A DNA stretch of 14,934 bases from an uncultured Solirubrobacterales bacterium (lineage in GTDB: Bacteria > Actinomycetota > Thermoleophilia > Solirubrobacterales > 70-9). The stretch is from NCBI GenBank assembly GCA_937910825.1, contig CALEMO010000353.1, positions 1 through 14,934 on the forward strand, read 5' to 3'. Of this stretch, positions 1 through 5,822 are shown one piece after another. The notes beneath the pieces are model-generated. The model made no database searches. It saw only the letters and a program-made list of their open reading frames with translations, and had not been told where the DNA came from. Both the position numbers and the translations under genes were made by a program. Position 1 is the first letter of the stretch. The number at the start of each line of letters is the position of its first letter.

Positions 1-596
1 TTCTCCGGCTGGGCGGGCTGCGGCGACTTGGATCCGGTCACCGCAGGAGCCTTTGCCCCGGCCTTTGCTTCGGCAACCGGTTTCAGGGCTTCCGGTTGTT
101 TCGAAGGCTCTGGTTTCTCCGCGCTCTCAGCCGCGGCTTTGGCAGCAGCTGCTTTCGCGACTTCGGTCGGATCGACCTTCGGCGGCGTTGGCGCGGTCGC
201 CGACGGTGGCACGGGAGCGGCAACCGTTTTCGGCGGCGGAGTAGGGGGACCGTGCTCCTGCGTATGCTCGCCGGTATCTGGCAGCTCGTGCTCGGCTGTG
301 TATTCGCCGGTGTGTTCGCCCGTCTCGGGAAAATCGTGCTCGGCTGTGTATTCGCCGGTCTCCGGCAGATTATGCTCGGCGCTGTCAGCTTCCGGCGAAC
401 CGGCTGCAACTTCTGCGGTGAGGTTGCTCAGCTCCTGCTGGACTTCGTTCACTTCGGCGGATCCGCGTGCGAGCAGCGCGTCATCCCAGTTTCCCTGGAC
501 GAACATCCCGAGCGCAAGCTCCCCGAGCGCTTCTCGTCGATCGAGATGGAGCTCTTCGAGCTGCCGCTGCTTCTTCTTCAGGGCACCCTTCCTCAT
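1..596 (-). CDS. Low-complexity protein of unknown function, 5' part only
   Basis: This minus-strand gene begins with ATG at 596-594 and stays open to the left edge of the window, giving 198 complete codons without a stop. I do not recognise it. Residues 1-60 are charged and probably helical (MRKGALKKKQRQLEEL at the start, then a VNEVQQEL stretch), which suggests a coiled coil. Residues 76-115 are an acidic imperfect repeat containing LPETG, FPETG and LPDTG. From about residue 116 the chain is rich in Pro, Ala and Lys (PPTPPPK, then many Ala/Lys/Glu), like a disordered linker. There is no signal peptide or membrane segment in the visible part. The start overlaps the stop of the glycosyltransferase upstream (ATGA), so the two are probably co-translated. 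Any C-terminal domain lies outside the window, so function stays open. The steady frame, repeat structure and overlap make it a real gene. Confidence 0.75.
   Translation of the reverse strand, partial: MRKGALKKKQRQLEELHLDRREALGELALGMFVQGNWDDALLARGSAEVNEVQQELSNLTAEVAAGSPEADSAEHNLPETGEYTAEHDFPETGEHTGEYTAEHELPDTGEHTQEHGPPTPPPKTVAAPVPPSATAPTPPKVDPTEVAKAAAAKAAAESAEKPEPSKQPEALKPVAEAKAGAKAPAVTGSKSPQPAQPE
252..371 (-). repeat. Imperfect tandem repeat with three LPxTG-like motifs
   Basis: Residues 76-115 of the left-edge protein repeat a unit built as (L/F)P(E/D)TGE followed by HT or YT and EH. At DNA level a 26-base direct repeat lies at 286-311 and 334-359, 48 bases apart. The motifs are internal and followed by acidic residues, not by a hydrophobic segment. 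Confidence 0.75.
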
Positions 597-1588
597 CTGC
601 TGCCCCCATCATTACCTAACTCGACGACCGGTACGGGCTTCCCCTTCGAATTCCCAAGGATCTCGCGGTAGGCGACGGCCACTCGATCAGCCATGCGACC
701 GGCCGAAAATGACTGTGAAACCGGTCTTCCCTGGGTTCGGGGATCGTCAATCTCGAGCATCTTTGAAGCGAACCGGGACCAGCTTGCGGTCTCGTAATCT
801 TTACAAAGCGTCTGCTCCACTCCGGAGCAGGCGTGGGGCGCGACGCCTACCGGGGTTGACATCACAGGCACGTTGCAGGCCAGGGTCTCAAGACAGGCCA
901 GGCCAAAGCCTTCGTTGTCGGACGTGACCAGAACCGCGTTTGCAGCATTGATCCAGAGGCTCATTTCTTCCGGAGCGATCCTGCCACCCGTGAGCAGTTC
1001 GACCCCGGTGTTGCGGGCTACCTCTTCGGCCCGATCGAAGCGCTTCTCCGGGCGGGTTGGGTCGGCCGGAAAGAACAGGTAACGCTTCGAGGGATCCAGG
1101 CCGAGCTTTTCTTTTGCCGTCTGGCGATCGATCTGGTCGAACCGCGAAAGGTCCGCGCCGCAGGGCAGCACAGCCGTCCGTCCTGGTGGTCGGGGAAGTC
1201 CCGGCCGACCGCTTTCGGTCTCGAAGAGCGCTTTCGATGCTCCGGCCACCAGTTCGATCCTCCGGGTGAGCGCCCGGGACATCGGCCCGACGATGCGATG
1301 TCGCACGTCGGTGCCGTGAAAAGTGACGACAACCGGCTTGGCTCCGGCGAGCGCGGCGCACCAGCCGGCGAGCCCGTAGTGGGCGTGAACGAGGTCGAAG
1401 TCGTTTTCCCGGATCAAGTTGCGGATCCTGCGGGTCGCCGGCAGGTATTGGGCCTTTCCGGGCTGGAAAGTAAAAAGCTCGACCTCCATCCCGGTCTGCC
1501 TGAGGGCCTCCACCTGGTCGACGACCCAGCGGCCGCGCTGCGGCGCGGCCGGATCGGCACCGAAGTTCATCACTGTCAGGACCCGCAT
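593..1588 (-). CDS. GT4-type glycosyltransferase (GT-B fold)
   Basis: A 331-residue protein with the two Rossmann-like halves of GT-B glycosyltransferases, which transfer a sugar from a nucleotide-sugar donor to a lipid, protein or polysaccharide acceptor at the cytoplasmic face. The N-terminal half shows FDLVHAHYGLAGW (about 64-76) and VVTFHGTDV (87-95), typical of the acceptor domain. The C-terminal half shows VLPCGAD (140-146), a sugar-nucleotide region around PTRPEKRF (177-184), and the EX7E motif with E226 and E234 in NEGFGLACLE, diagnostic of the GT4 group. ATG at 1588 fits the usual N-terminus, although no clear Shine-Dalgarno precedes it. Its stop overlaps the start of the downstream low-complexity gene. 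Length is slightly short for GT4 but both domains are present. Donor and acceptor cannot be told from sequence; a surface glycan role is a guess. Confidence 0.9.
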   Translation of the reverse strand: MRVLTVMNFGADPAAPQRGRWVVDQVEALRQTGMEVELFTFQPGKAQYLPATRRIRNLIRENDFDLVHAHYGLAGWCAALAGAKPVVVTFHGTDVRHRIVGPMSRALTRRIELVAGASKALFETESGRPGLPRPPGRTAVLPCGADLSRFDQIDRQTAKEKLGLDPSKRYLFFPADPTRPEKRFDRAEEVARNTGVELLTGGRIAPEEMSLWINAANAVLVTSDNEGFGLACLETLACNVPVMSTPVGVAPHACSGVEQTLCKDYETASWSRFASKMLEIDDPRTQGRPVSQSFSAGRMADRVAVAYREILGNSKGKPVPVVELGNDGGSR

Positions 1589-1679
1589 CGGGAAAGGTTA
1601 TCCGGGAGCTGTCCGCTGCGGTTCCTTGAAGGTTTGCGAACAGAATTGTTGCCTGCGTCCAAAGCCAGGTCGGGCCGTT

Positions 1680-1695
1680 TGCCAGAGCATTGGCA
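1680..1695. other. Small inverted repeat in pilin leader
   Basis: TGCCA and TGGCA flank six bases, ending 12 bases before the AAGGAGG ribosome-binding site of the pilin gene. It could form a short hairpin in the leader or be an operator. The rest of the 130-base divergent gap (1589-1718) shows no convincing promoter for either neighbour. Confidence 0.25.
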
Positions 1696-1707
1696 GGCAA
1701 TCAAACG

Positions 1708-1714
1708 AAGGAGG
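1708..1714 (+). promoter_or_regulatory. Strong Shine-Dalgarno of the pilin gene
   Basis: AAGGAGG lies four bases before the ATG at 1719. It fixes this start against in-frame upstream starts reaching back to 1419, which would run antisense through the glycosyltransferase. It is the strongest ribosome-binding site in the window, consistent with a highly made structural protein. Confidence 0.85.
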
Positions 1715-1718
1715 AATC

Positions 1719-1967
1719 ATGGTTTACGCAGCTCTGGGGTACGCGCATGCGCAGGCGGTTGATCGCATGAGCGCCCTCGGCCACCGGCTCAGTGGGCAGA
1801 ACGGCCAGGGGACCGTCGAATACGTCGGCTTGATCCTGCTGGTCTCACTGCTGATGGTCGGGATGGTCGTCGCGATGAAGGGCTTTTCGGGTCGCCAGGG
1901 GACTGAACTGGCCGAGTTGATCGTGGACAAGATCCAGTCGGCGGTGGACAAGATCGCCTTCCGCTGA
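1719..1967 (+). CDS. Flp-like (class III) pilin precursor
   Basis: An 82-residue protein with the layout of Flp/Tad pilins. A polar leader of 29 residues ends in Gly29; then comes QGTVEYVGLILLVSLLMV, a hydrophobic stretch with Glu at mature position +5 (E34) followed by Tyr (Y35). That Gly/Glu+5/Tyr pattern is the class III signal cut by a TadV/PilD-type prepilin peptidase. The predicted mature chain is 53 residues: hydrophobic helix 36-50, then a short amphipathic tail ending in VDKIQSAVDKIAFR. Flp pilins assemble into thin adhesive fibres through the Tad secretion machinery, none of which is encoded here, so this is an isolated pilin or pilin-like membrane peptide. The 29-residue leader is longer than in many Flp pilins. 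It is transcribed alone: divergent from the glycosyltransferase and followed by a strong hairpin. Confidence 0.72.
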   Translation: MVYAALGYAHAQAVDRMSALGHRLSGQNGQGTVEYVGLILLVSLLMVGMVVAMKGFSGRQGTELAELIVDKIQSAVDKIAFR

Positions 1968-1978
1968 CCCCAGTCCGT

Positions 1979-2010
1979 CCGGGCGCATCGGGGTCTGCCG
2001 GTGCGCCCGG
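1979..2010 (+). terminator. Strong hairpin after the pilin gene
   Basis: Arms CCGGGCGCA (1979-1987) and TGCGCCCGG (2002-2010) pair perfectly. The stem continues inward by one G-T wobble and three G-C pairs to a six-base loop, about 13 pairs in all. It starts 12 bases after the pilin stop. No T-run follows, as often in high-GC actinobacteria, so termination is inferred from position and stability. It also argues against an rph start at GTG 2001, which would lie inside the stem. Confidence 0.6.
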
Positions 2011-2036
2011 CCCGGGGTCTCTGGGAAACTGGCGGC

Positions 2037-2765
2037 ATGTCGAATAGAACTCGCAGTTTCGATCGTGGGCCAGCAGACCTCAGGCCGGTCGATATCCAGC
2101 CCGGTTTCGTTTCCAGCGCTGATGGTTCCGCCCTGATTTCGGTCGGGGGCACGCGGGTCATCTGCACCGCTTCGGTGTCGGAAAAGGTCCCGAAGTGGAT
2201 GGTGGGGCGCGGCGAAGGCTGGGTCACCGCTGAGTATTCGATGTTGCCTGCTTCGACCGGTGACCGCAAGCCGCGGGACATAAGCAAGGGCAAGCAGGAT
2301 GGACGCGGGGTCGAGATCCAGCGGCTGATTGGCCGCTCACTGCGTGTCGGCGTTGATTTCAAGGCTCTGGGTGAGCGCAGCGTCTACGTTGACTGCGATG
2401 TGCTCGAAGCCGATGGCGGCACCCGCTGCGCCTCAATCACCGGGGGCTACGTCGCGCTTCATTTGGCCCTGGCGAACCTGGTGTCCGAGGGAGAGATCGA
2501 AACCATGCCTCTGACGACCTCAGTGGCTGCCGTAAGCGTCGGCATGGTCGACGGGCAGGCCCTGTGTGACCTTGACTACCCCGAAGATTCCGGCGCCGAG
2601 GTTGACGCCAACGTTGTCATGACCGGCGACGGCGGCCTGGTCGAAGTACAGGCGACGGCCGAGCGCACCCCGCTTTCGCGCACGTCGCTCGACGAACTCC
2701 TGAGCCTGGCCGAGGCAGGGATCGAAGAGCTCAAAGCCGCACAGGAAACCGCGATTCAGGCATGA
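2037..2765 (+). CDS. rph: Ribonuclease PH
   Basis: A 242-residue phosphorolytic 3'-5' exoribonuclease that trims tRNA 3' ends with inorganic phosphate, releasing nucleoside diphosphates; it works as a hexameric ring in the cytoplasm. Family hallmarks in order: R-x-F-D-R-G near the N-terminus, GWVTAEYSMLP (about 60-70), the substrate-binding GVEIQRLIGRSLR, the phosphate-site GGTRCASITGG, and the acidic catalytic pair in CDLDYPEDSGAEVDAN. Length is normal. I chose ATG at 2037 because the conserved region starts right after it; the in-frame GTG at 2001 lies inside the preceding hairpin. There is no clear Shine-Dalgarno. The stop overlaps the rdgB start (ATGA, 2762-2765), a pairing common in bacteria, so both are probably made from one transcript. 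Confidence 0.97.
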   Translation: MSNRTRSFDRGPADLRPVDIQPGFVSSADGSALISVGGTRVICTASVSEKVPKWMVGRGEGWVTAEYSMLPASTGDRKPRDISKGKQDGRGVEIQRLIGRSLRVGVDFKALGERSVYVDCDVLEADGGTRCASITGGYVALHLALANLVSEGEIETMPLTTSVAAVSVGMVDGQALCDLDYPEDSGAEVDANVVMTGDGGLVEVQATAERTPLSRTSLDELLSLAEAGIEELKAAQETAIQA

Positions 2766-3337
2766 TTCTGGCCAGCAGCAACAAACACAAGGTCGAGGAG
2801 CTTCGTCAGATACTCGACCGCGAGGATCTCACGCCGCTGCCCGGCGAGGTGGAGATGCCGCCCGAAGATGGCGATACATTCGCCGACAATGCGCTGATCA
2901 AGGCGCGTGCGGTCAGGGTCCAGACCGGTTCGGTGGTGATTGCTGACGATTCAGGAATCGAAGTCGACGTTCTTGACGGGCGCCCCGGAGTGCGCTCGGC
3001 CAGGTTCGCGGGGCAGGGTGCGAGCGACCAGGACAACCTGGACAAGGTCCTCGACGAGGTGGCTCAGGCGGGCGGCGAATCGGCCGCCCGCTACGTATGC
3101 GTCATCGCGTACATCGACGACGCCGGGAGCGAGCACCTCTTCGAAGGCGTCTGTGGTGGGCAGATGATCGCTGGCAAGAAGGGGGATGGTGGCTTCGGCT
3201 ATGACCCGTCGTTCGTTCCGGACGAGACCGGGAGTGGAGACAGGCGCACGATGGCCGAGCTTTCTCCGGTGGAAAAGCATGAGATCAGCCACCGGGGCAA
3301 GGCCGCGAGGAAGCTCTCCCGCTTCCTACTCGCCTGA
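2762..3337 (+). CDS. rdgB: XTP/dITP diphosphatase (RdgB/HAM1 family)
   Basis: A 191-residue house-cleaning pyrophosphatase that hydrolyses the non-canonical purine nucleotides dITP, ITP and XTP to monophosphates, keeping them out of DNA and RNA. Visible motifs: SSNKHK at residues 5-10 (triphosphate binding), ADDSGIEVDVLDGRPGVRSARFAG at 61-84 with catalytic/metal-site D62-D63, GGFGYDPSF at 143-151 (base recognition), and AEL with EKHEISHRGKA at 165-181. All are intact and length is standard. The ATG overlaps the rph stop, indicating translational coupling. Its last 12 bases overlap a possible small minus-strand gene. Confidence 0.97.
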   Translation: MILASSNKHKVEELRQILDREDLTPLPGEVEMPPEDGDTFADNALIKARAVRVQTGSVVIADDSGIEVDVLDGRPGVRSARFAGQGASDQDNLDKVLDEVAQAGGESAARYVCVIAYIDDAGSEHLFEGVCGGQMIAGKKGDGGFGYDPSFVPDETGSGDRRTMAELSPVEKHEISHRGKAARKLSRFLLA

Positions 3338-3484
3338 AGGTTCCGGCAAGAGGTTGACTCCGGCGGCGAGGCCGACCGCAATCACCGTCACCCCGTAACC
3401 GGCGTAGCCGGTGACGAACAGGCCGATGCTGGCGAATACGCAGATCGCCACCACCGTCAGCCAGGAGACTCGAGCAAGGGACAT
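3326..3484 (-). CDS. Possible small two-helix membrane protein
   Basis: A 52-codon minus-strand frame starting with ATG at 3484 and ending in TAG. The product is almost entirely hydrophobic in two blocks (about residues 7-24 and 27-45, separated by GYAGYG) with a short polar tail, consistent with a two-pass membrane peptide. I recognise no family. Support: it fills the gap between rdgB and the next gene and the translated composition is sensible. Against: no Shine-Dalgarno, a 12-base overlap with the end of rdgB, and only 20 bases between its start and the start of the divergent Roadblock gene. The frame stays open upstream to 3754, but that part runs antisense through the Roadblock gene and is a shadow. 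Confidence 0.45.
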   Translation of the reverse strand: MSLARVSWLTVVAICVFASIGLFVTGYAGYGVTVIAVGLAAGVNLLPEPSGE

Positions 3485-3490
3485 GGGCGG

Positions 3491-3496
3491 TATGTT
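3491..3496 (+). promoter_or_regulatory. Candidate -10 for a leaderless transcript
   Basis: TATGTT ends eight bases before the GTG start at 3505, and no Shine-Dalgarno lies in between. This spacing is what a leaderless mRNA would show. No good -35 is visible. The same hexamer recurs upstream of the HU gene. Confidence 0.35.
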
Positions 3497-3504
3497 GCTA
3501 CACC

Positions 3505-3906
3505 GTGGCGGATACCAGCAGTGAGACAACAAGACCGAACGGTCCCGACCAGAACCGGCAGGCCCTTGAGCGGGTGCTGGGAAACCTTTCCGAGCTCGAA
3601 CCGGAATTGAAGGCGGCCGCAATCCTCGGCCCCGGGCGGCAGGTGCTCGCTTCGGTTTCTGTCGAGCCCGGCTCGCAGCGGGCCTGGTCCGTGGCGGCGG
3701 CTGAATTGCTGGATGCACTCGAAGCCGTACGAGAGCGGGAAGTTGACAGTGCACACCTGGCCACCGATGCGGCCGAGATATTCGTGGTCCGCCAAGGAGA
3801 CCTAGCGCTGGTCGCGGTCACTGACAGGTTCGTGCTGGCATCACTGACCAGCTTCGATATGCGCATGGCACTTCGTGATGCCGCTTCTGGAGCTAAAAAT
3901 GCTTAA
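3505..3906 (+). CDS. Roadblock/LC7-domain protein
   Basis: A 133-residue cytoplasmic protein. After a polar N-terminal stretch of about 18 residues, residues 20-128 follow the Roadblock/LC7 pattern: an amphipathic helix (LERVLGNLSELE), a strand ending in ILGPGRQVLAS, a central helix (AWSVAAAELLDALEAV), strands with AEIFVVRQGDLALVAVTDRF, and a closing helix starting TSFDMRMAL. Bacterial Roadblock proteins (MglB is the best-known) often act as partners or activators of small Ras-like GTPases, or as sensor scaffolds in actinobacteria. No GTPase is encoded nearby, so the partner is unknown. It starts with GTG without a Shine-Dalgarno and may be leaderless. Its stop overlaps the small gene downstream by eight bases. 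Fold assignment is by pattern, not by any single diagnostic residue. Confidence 0.7.
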   Translation: MADTSSETTRPNGPDQNRQALERVLGNLSELEPELKAAAILGPGRQVLASVSVEPGSQRAWSVAAAELLDALEAVREREVDSAHLATDAAEIFVVRQGDLALVAVTDRFVLASLTSFDMRMALRDAASGAKNA

Positions 3907-4102
3907 GCCTCACCGCATAGTGATGGACAAAGTTTCTTCGTATACCGAGGAAGCGGCAGCCTTCATGCGCCGTCGCCGCCACCATCGCAGGGCATTCATC
4001 CGGGTGCAGTTCGGCAGCGGTGATGCGGTAGACCTGATCCCGGGGACGGACGAAACGGGGCGGATTGATGCTGCCGCAGAGTCCCTGATCGACCTCAGCT
4101 GA
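3899..4102 (+). CDS. Small protein of unknown function next to Roadblock
   Basis: A 67-residue protein starting with ATG at 3899, overlapping the Roadblock stop by eight bases and preceded by GGAG (3889-3892) six bases upstream. An in-frame GTG at 3875 would add eight residues but lacks a better ribosome-binding site. I do not recognise the family. The sequence has a strongly basic cluster (MRRRRHHRR, about residues 21-29) followed by FIRVQFGSGDAVDLIPG, which reads like beta strands, and an acidic C-terminal helix. The basic patch could bind nucleic acid, phosphate or acidic membrane. Overlap with the Roadblock gene suggests the two act together. Confidence 0.68.
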   Translation: MLKPHRIVMDKVSSYTEEAAAFMRRRRHHRRAFIRVQFGSGDAVDLIPGTDETGRIDAAAESLIDLS

Positions 4103-4113
4103 ACGGCTGTCCT

Positions 4114-4129
4114 GCCGGCTGCTGCCGGC
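4114..4129 (+). terminator. GC hairpin after the small gene
   Basis: GCCGGC at 4114-4119 and 4124-4129 can pair around a TGCT loop, 12 bases after the stop at 4102. No T-run follows. It may end the Roadblock transcript. More GC-rich self-complementary sequence continues to about 4150. Confidence 0.4.
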
Positions 4130-4203
4130 CCGGCGCCCGGCACCCCGCGGGAGACCGTTGAAAGGGTTAGCAGTAATGTGGGAAAAACGGCGTCCGAATG
4201 CGG

Positions 4204-4212
4204 TGTTATGTT
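4204..4212 (+). promoter_or_regulatory. Candidate extended -10 promoter of the HU gene
   Basis: TGTTATGTT reads as an extended -10 (TGn followed by TATGTT), placing a transcription start near 4219 and leaving a leader of roughly 28 bases that contains the GAGGAGG site. No recognisable -35 lies 16-18 bases upstream, which extended -10 promoters tolerate. A TTGAAA at 4158-4163 is too far away to pair with it. Confidence 0.4.
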
Positions 4213-4230
4213 GGCGCCACCCTAATTCCT

Positions 4231-4237
4231 GAGGAGG
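4231..4237 (+). promoter_or_regulatory. Shine-Dalgarno of the HU gene
   Basis: GAGGAGG lies nine bases before GTG 4247 and decides this non-ATG start. It fits high expression of an abundant nucleoid protein. Confidence 0.8.
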
Positions 4238-4246
4238 ATTAAAGAC

Positions 4247-4528
4247 GTGACTAAAGCTGAATTTCTCGAAAAGGTAGCCGGCGACGAACGTATCGGCAGC
4301 AAGAAGGCCGCTGCGGATGCCGTCGATTCCGTACTCGACGCGATAACCAGTTCACTCACAAGTGGTGAAGACGTCAACTTCACCGGCTTCGGCAAGTTCC
4401 ATGTTGCCGTGCGCAGCGAACGTCAGGGCGTAAACCCCCGCACCGGTGAGCGCATCACTATCGCCGGCGGCAAGGTGCCGCGTTTCTCGGCCGGTTCAGC
4501 CCTGAAGAAGACGGTTAAGGCCAGCTGA
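4247..4528 (+). CDS. HU-family nucleoid DNA-binding protein
   Basis: A 93-residue member of the HU/IHF family, small dimeric proteins that bend and compact DNA. The N-terminal helices (TKAEFLEKVAG, then AADAVDSVLDAITSSL) form the dimer base. GEDVNFTGFGKFHVAVRSERQGVNPRTGE contains the family signature ending in R-x-G-x-N-P-x-T, whose Pro intercalates at the DNA kink. The C-terminal part (VPRFSAGSALKKTV) is the usual closing segment. There is no long Lys/Ala tail of the kind seen in mycobacterial HupB, so it is a compact HU. The GTG start is supported by the ribosome-binding site at 4231-4237. The stop codon overlaps the inferred pyrF start. HU and IHF cannot be separated reliably here; HU is the default reading. 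Confidence 0.95.
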   Translation: MTKAEFLEKVAGDERIGSKKAAADAVDSVLDAITSSLTSGEDVNFTGFGKFHVAVRSERQGVNPRTGERITIAGGKVPRFSAGSALKKTVKAS

Positions 4529-5412
4529 GCGTTTTCGTCGATCAGGCTGCGGCGCTCGTTGATGAGCGTCGTAGCCAGATCTGCCTCGGGCTTGATCCCG
4601 ACCCGTCTGATCTGGGCGGCTTCAGGATCGAATTCGACGAAGTTCCCCGGTCGGCGGCCGAGCGGGCCGCGGATGAAGTTGAGGGCTGGTGCGAAAGCGT
4701 CATCCTGGCCGCAGGCCCGGCCTGTGTGGCGGTCAAGCCACAGCTGGCCTGTTTTGAACGCTTGGGATGGCCAGGCATGCGCGCACTTGCGCAGGTTTGT
4801 GATCTGGCCCGGGCACAGGGCCTGCTTGTGATTGCCGACGGCAAACGCGGTGACGTACCGGTTTCAGCGAAGGCCTATGGCCAGGCGATGGTCGGCAAGA
4901 CAGCTTCCCCCCAGGGGGCAGTGGCCGGACTGGGCGCTGACGCGTTCACCGCAAATCCCCTGCTCGGTGCCGATGCGCTCGAGCCGCTGGTCGCGGCGGC
5001 GGAAAGCGCCGGCGCCGGAATCTTTTCGCTGGTTCGGACGAGTAACCCGGGCGCAGCCGACGTTCAGGACCTGGAGACGCCGAACGGACCCGTCCACGAG
5101 GTCCTGGCATCGCTGGTGGACCGTTTCGCAGAACGCCTGGCCGGCTCGCAAGGCGGGCTCAGCGGAATGGGCGCAGTGGTCGGTGCGACGGCGCCGGAAC
5201 ACATCGCCCGCCTTCGCAGCCTGATGCCTCGGGCGATGTTCCTGATTCCCGGAGTGGGGGCACAGGGCGGCAAAACGGAAGACCTTGGGCCCGCGTTTTT
5301 GCCCGGCCGTTCCGCCGCTCTGGTTGCGGCCTCACGCTCGATCGCCGGCGCCGATGATCCGCGCTCTGCGGCCGAAGAACTGCGAGAGGCGGTCTGGCAG
5401 ATCTCGGGGTGA
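4525..5412 (+). CDS. pyrF: Orotidine 5'-phosphate decarboxylase, type 2; CTG start
   Basis: Catalyses the last step of UMP synthesis, decarboxylating OMP. Using CTG at 4525 gives 295 residues, normal for the longer type 2 family. Motifs: ERRSQICLGLDPDP near the N-terminus (substrate-binding Asp), VAVKPQLACFERLG (about 69-82), the catalytic IADGKRGD with D105, K107 and D110, SLVRTSNPG, GLSGMGAVVGAT, and the phosphate-binding LIPGVGAQGG. The frame has a TAA at 4516 and no ATG, GTG or TTG until GTG 4726, which would delete the first conserved block. The CTG overlaps the HU stop as CTGA, the same geometry as several other junctions here, and gives SVFVDQAAALVDERRSQ, like usual family N-termini. 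Upstream AAGG (4517-4520) is a weak ribosome-binding site. The enzyme is certain; the start is inferred. Confidence 0.93.
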   Translation: MSVFVDQAAALVDERRSQICLGLDPDPSDLGGFRIEFDEVPRSAAERAADEVEGWCESVILAAGPACVAVKPQLACFERLGWPGMRALAQVCDLARAQGLLVIADGKRGDVPVSAKAYGQAMVGKTASPQGAVAGLGADAFTANPLLGADALEPLVAAAESAGAGIFSLVRTSNPGAADVQDLETPNGPVHEVLASLVDRFAERLAGSQGGLSGMGAVVGATAPEHIARLRSLMPRAMFLIPGVGAQGGKTEDLGPAFLPGRSAALVAASRSIAGADDPRSAAEELREAVWQISG

Positions 5413-5495
5413 TCCTTCCCGCGCTCCGTCCGGCTGAGCCACTGCAACCTTCCTCGCTATATCTTTGGGCCTTCGCTTCGGCCCACCAAAACCGC
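5413..5495 (+). promoter_or_regulatory. Gap between pyrF and LysM gene; weak promoter and hairpin
   Basis: TATATC at 5458-5463 is a possible -10 with no good -35. GGGCC (5467-5471) and GGCCC (5480-5484) can form a five-pair hairpin with an eight-base loop, not followed by a T-run. Either transcription restarts here or the cell-wall genes continue from pyrF. No Shine-Dalgarno precedes the ATG at 5496. Confidence 0.25.
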
Positions 5496-5822
5496 ATGGA
5501 AAAAAGAACTTCAATCACAGCAAGGATTCTGGCCCCGCTCGCGTTGATCGCTGCGGTGCTACTGATCGTATTCGTGGTCAGTTCTTCGACCGGCAACGAT
5601 GATGGTTCGGCCACCTCCCCCAAGGGCAATGGCAACCCCGGCAAGCAGCAGGGGTCCAATTCGAAGCCGAAGAAAAAGGTCAAGGTCTACGTCGTACAGC
5701 CGAATGACACGCTGACCGGAATCGCGGCGGCAAACGGGGTGACGGTAGATCAGATCGAGCGATTGAACCCCGACATCGACCCCCAGGCCCTTCAGGCCGA
5801 CGCGAAGCTGAAGCTGCGTTGA
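5496..5822 (+). CDS. Membrane-anchored LysM-domain protein
   Basis: A 108-residue protein: a short basic N-terminus (MEKRTSITAR), a membrane helix at about 11-29, a Ser/Gly/Asn/Lys-rich linker at 30-62, and one LysM domain at about 65-108 (VYVVQPNDTLTGIAAANGVTVDQIERLNPDID). LysM binds N-acetylglucosamine-containing glycans, chiefly peptidoglycan. The helix and basic start put the LysM outside the membrane, in contact with the wall. There is no catalytic domain. The frame is open upstream to 5409 but the signal-anchor begins cleanly at ATG 5496. The stop overlaps the TTG start of the carboxypeptidase (TTGA), so this may be a targeting or accessory subunit for that enzyme. The partnership is inferred from position only. 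Confidence 0.88.
   Translation: MEKRTSITARILAPLALIAAVLLIVFVVSSSTGNDDGSATSPKGNGNPGKQQGSNSKPKKKVKVYVVQPNDTLTGIAAANGVTVDQIERLNPDIDPQALQADAKLKLR

Noticed and set aside
286..359. Short direct repeats as a CRISPR array
   Set aside because: There are only two copies, the intervening sequence is related to the repeat itself, and all of it is in frame within a coding repeat.
270..368. LPETG and LPDTG as sortase anchoring signals
   Set aside because: They are internal, repeated, and followed by Glu/His/Thr and not by a hydrophobic segment and basic tail.
28..927. 299-codon open frame on the plus strand
   Set aside because: It runs antisense through two better minus-strand genes. Its product is a Ser/Ala/Arg-rich low-complexity chain without any recognisable domain.
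2001..2036. Upstream GTG start for rph
   Set aside because: It falls inside the right arm of the terminator-like hairpin, and the added 12 residues resemble nothing in the family.
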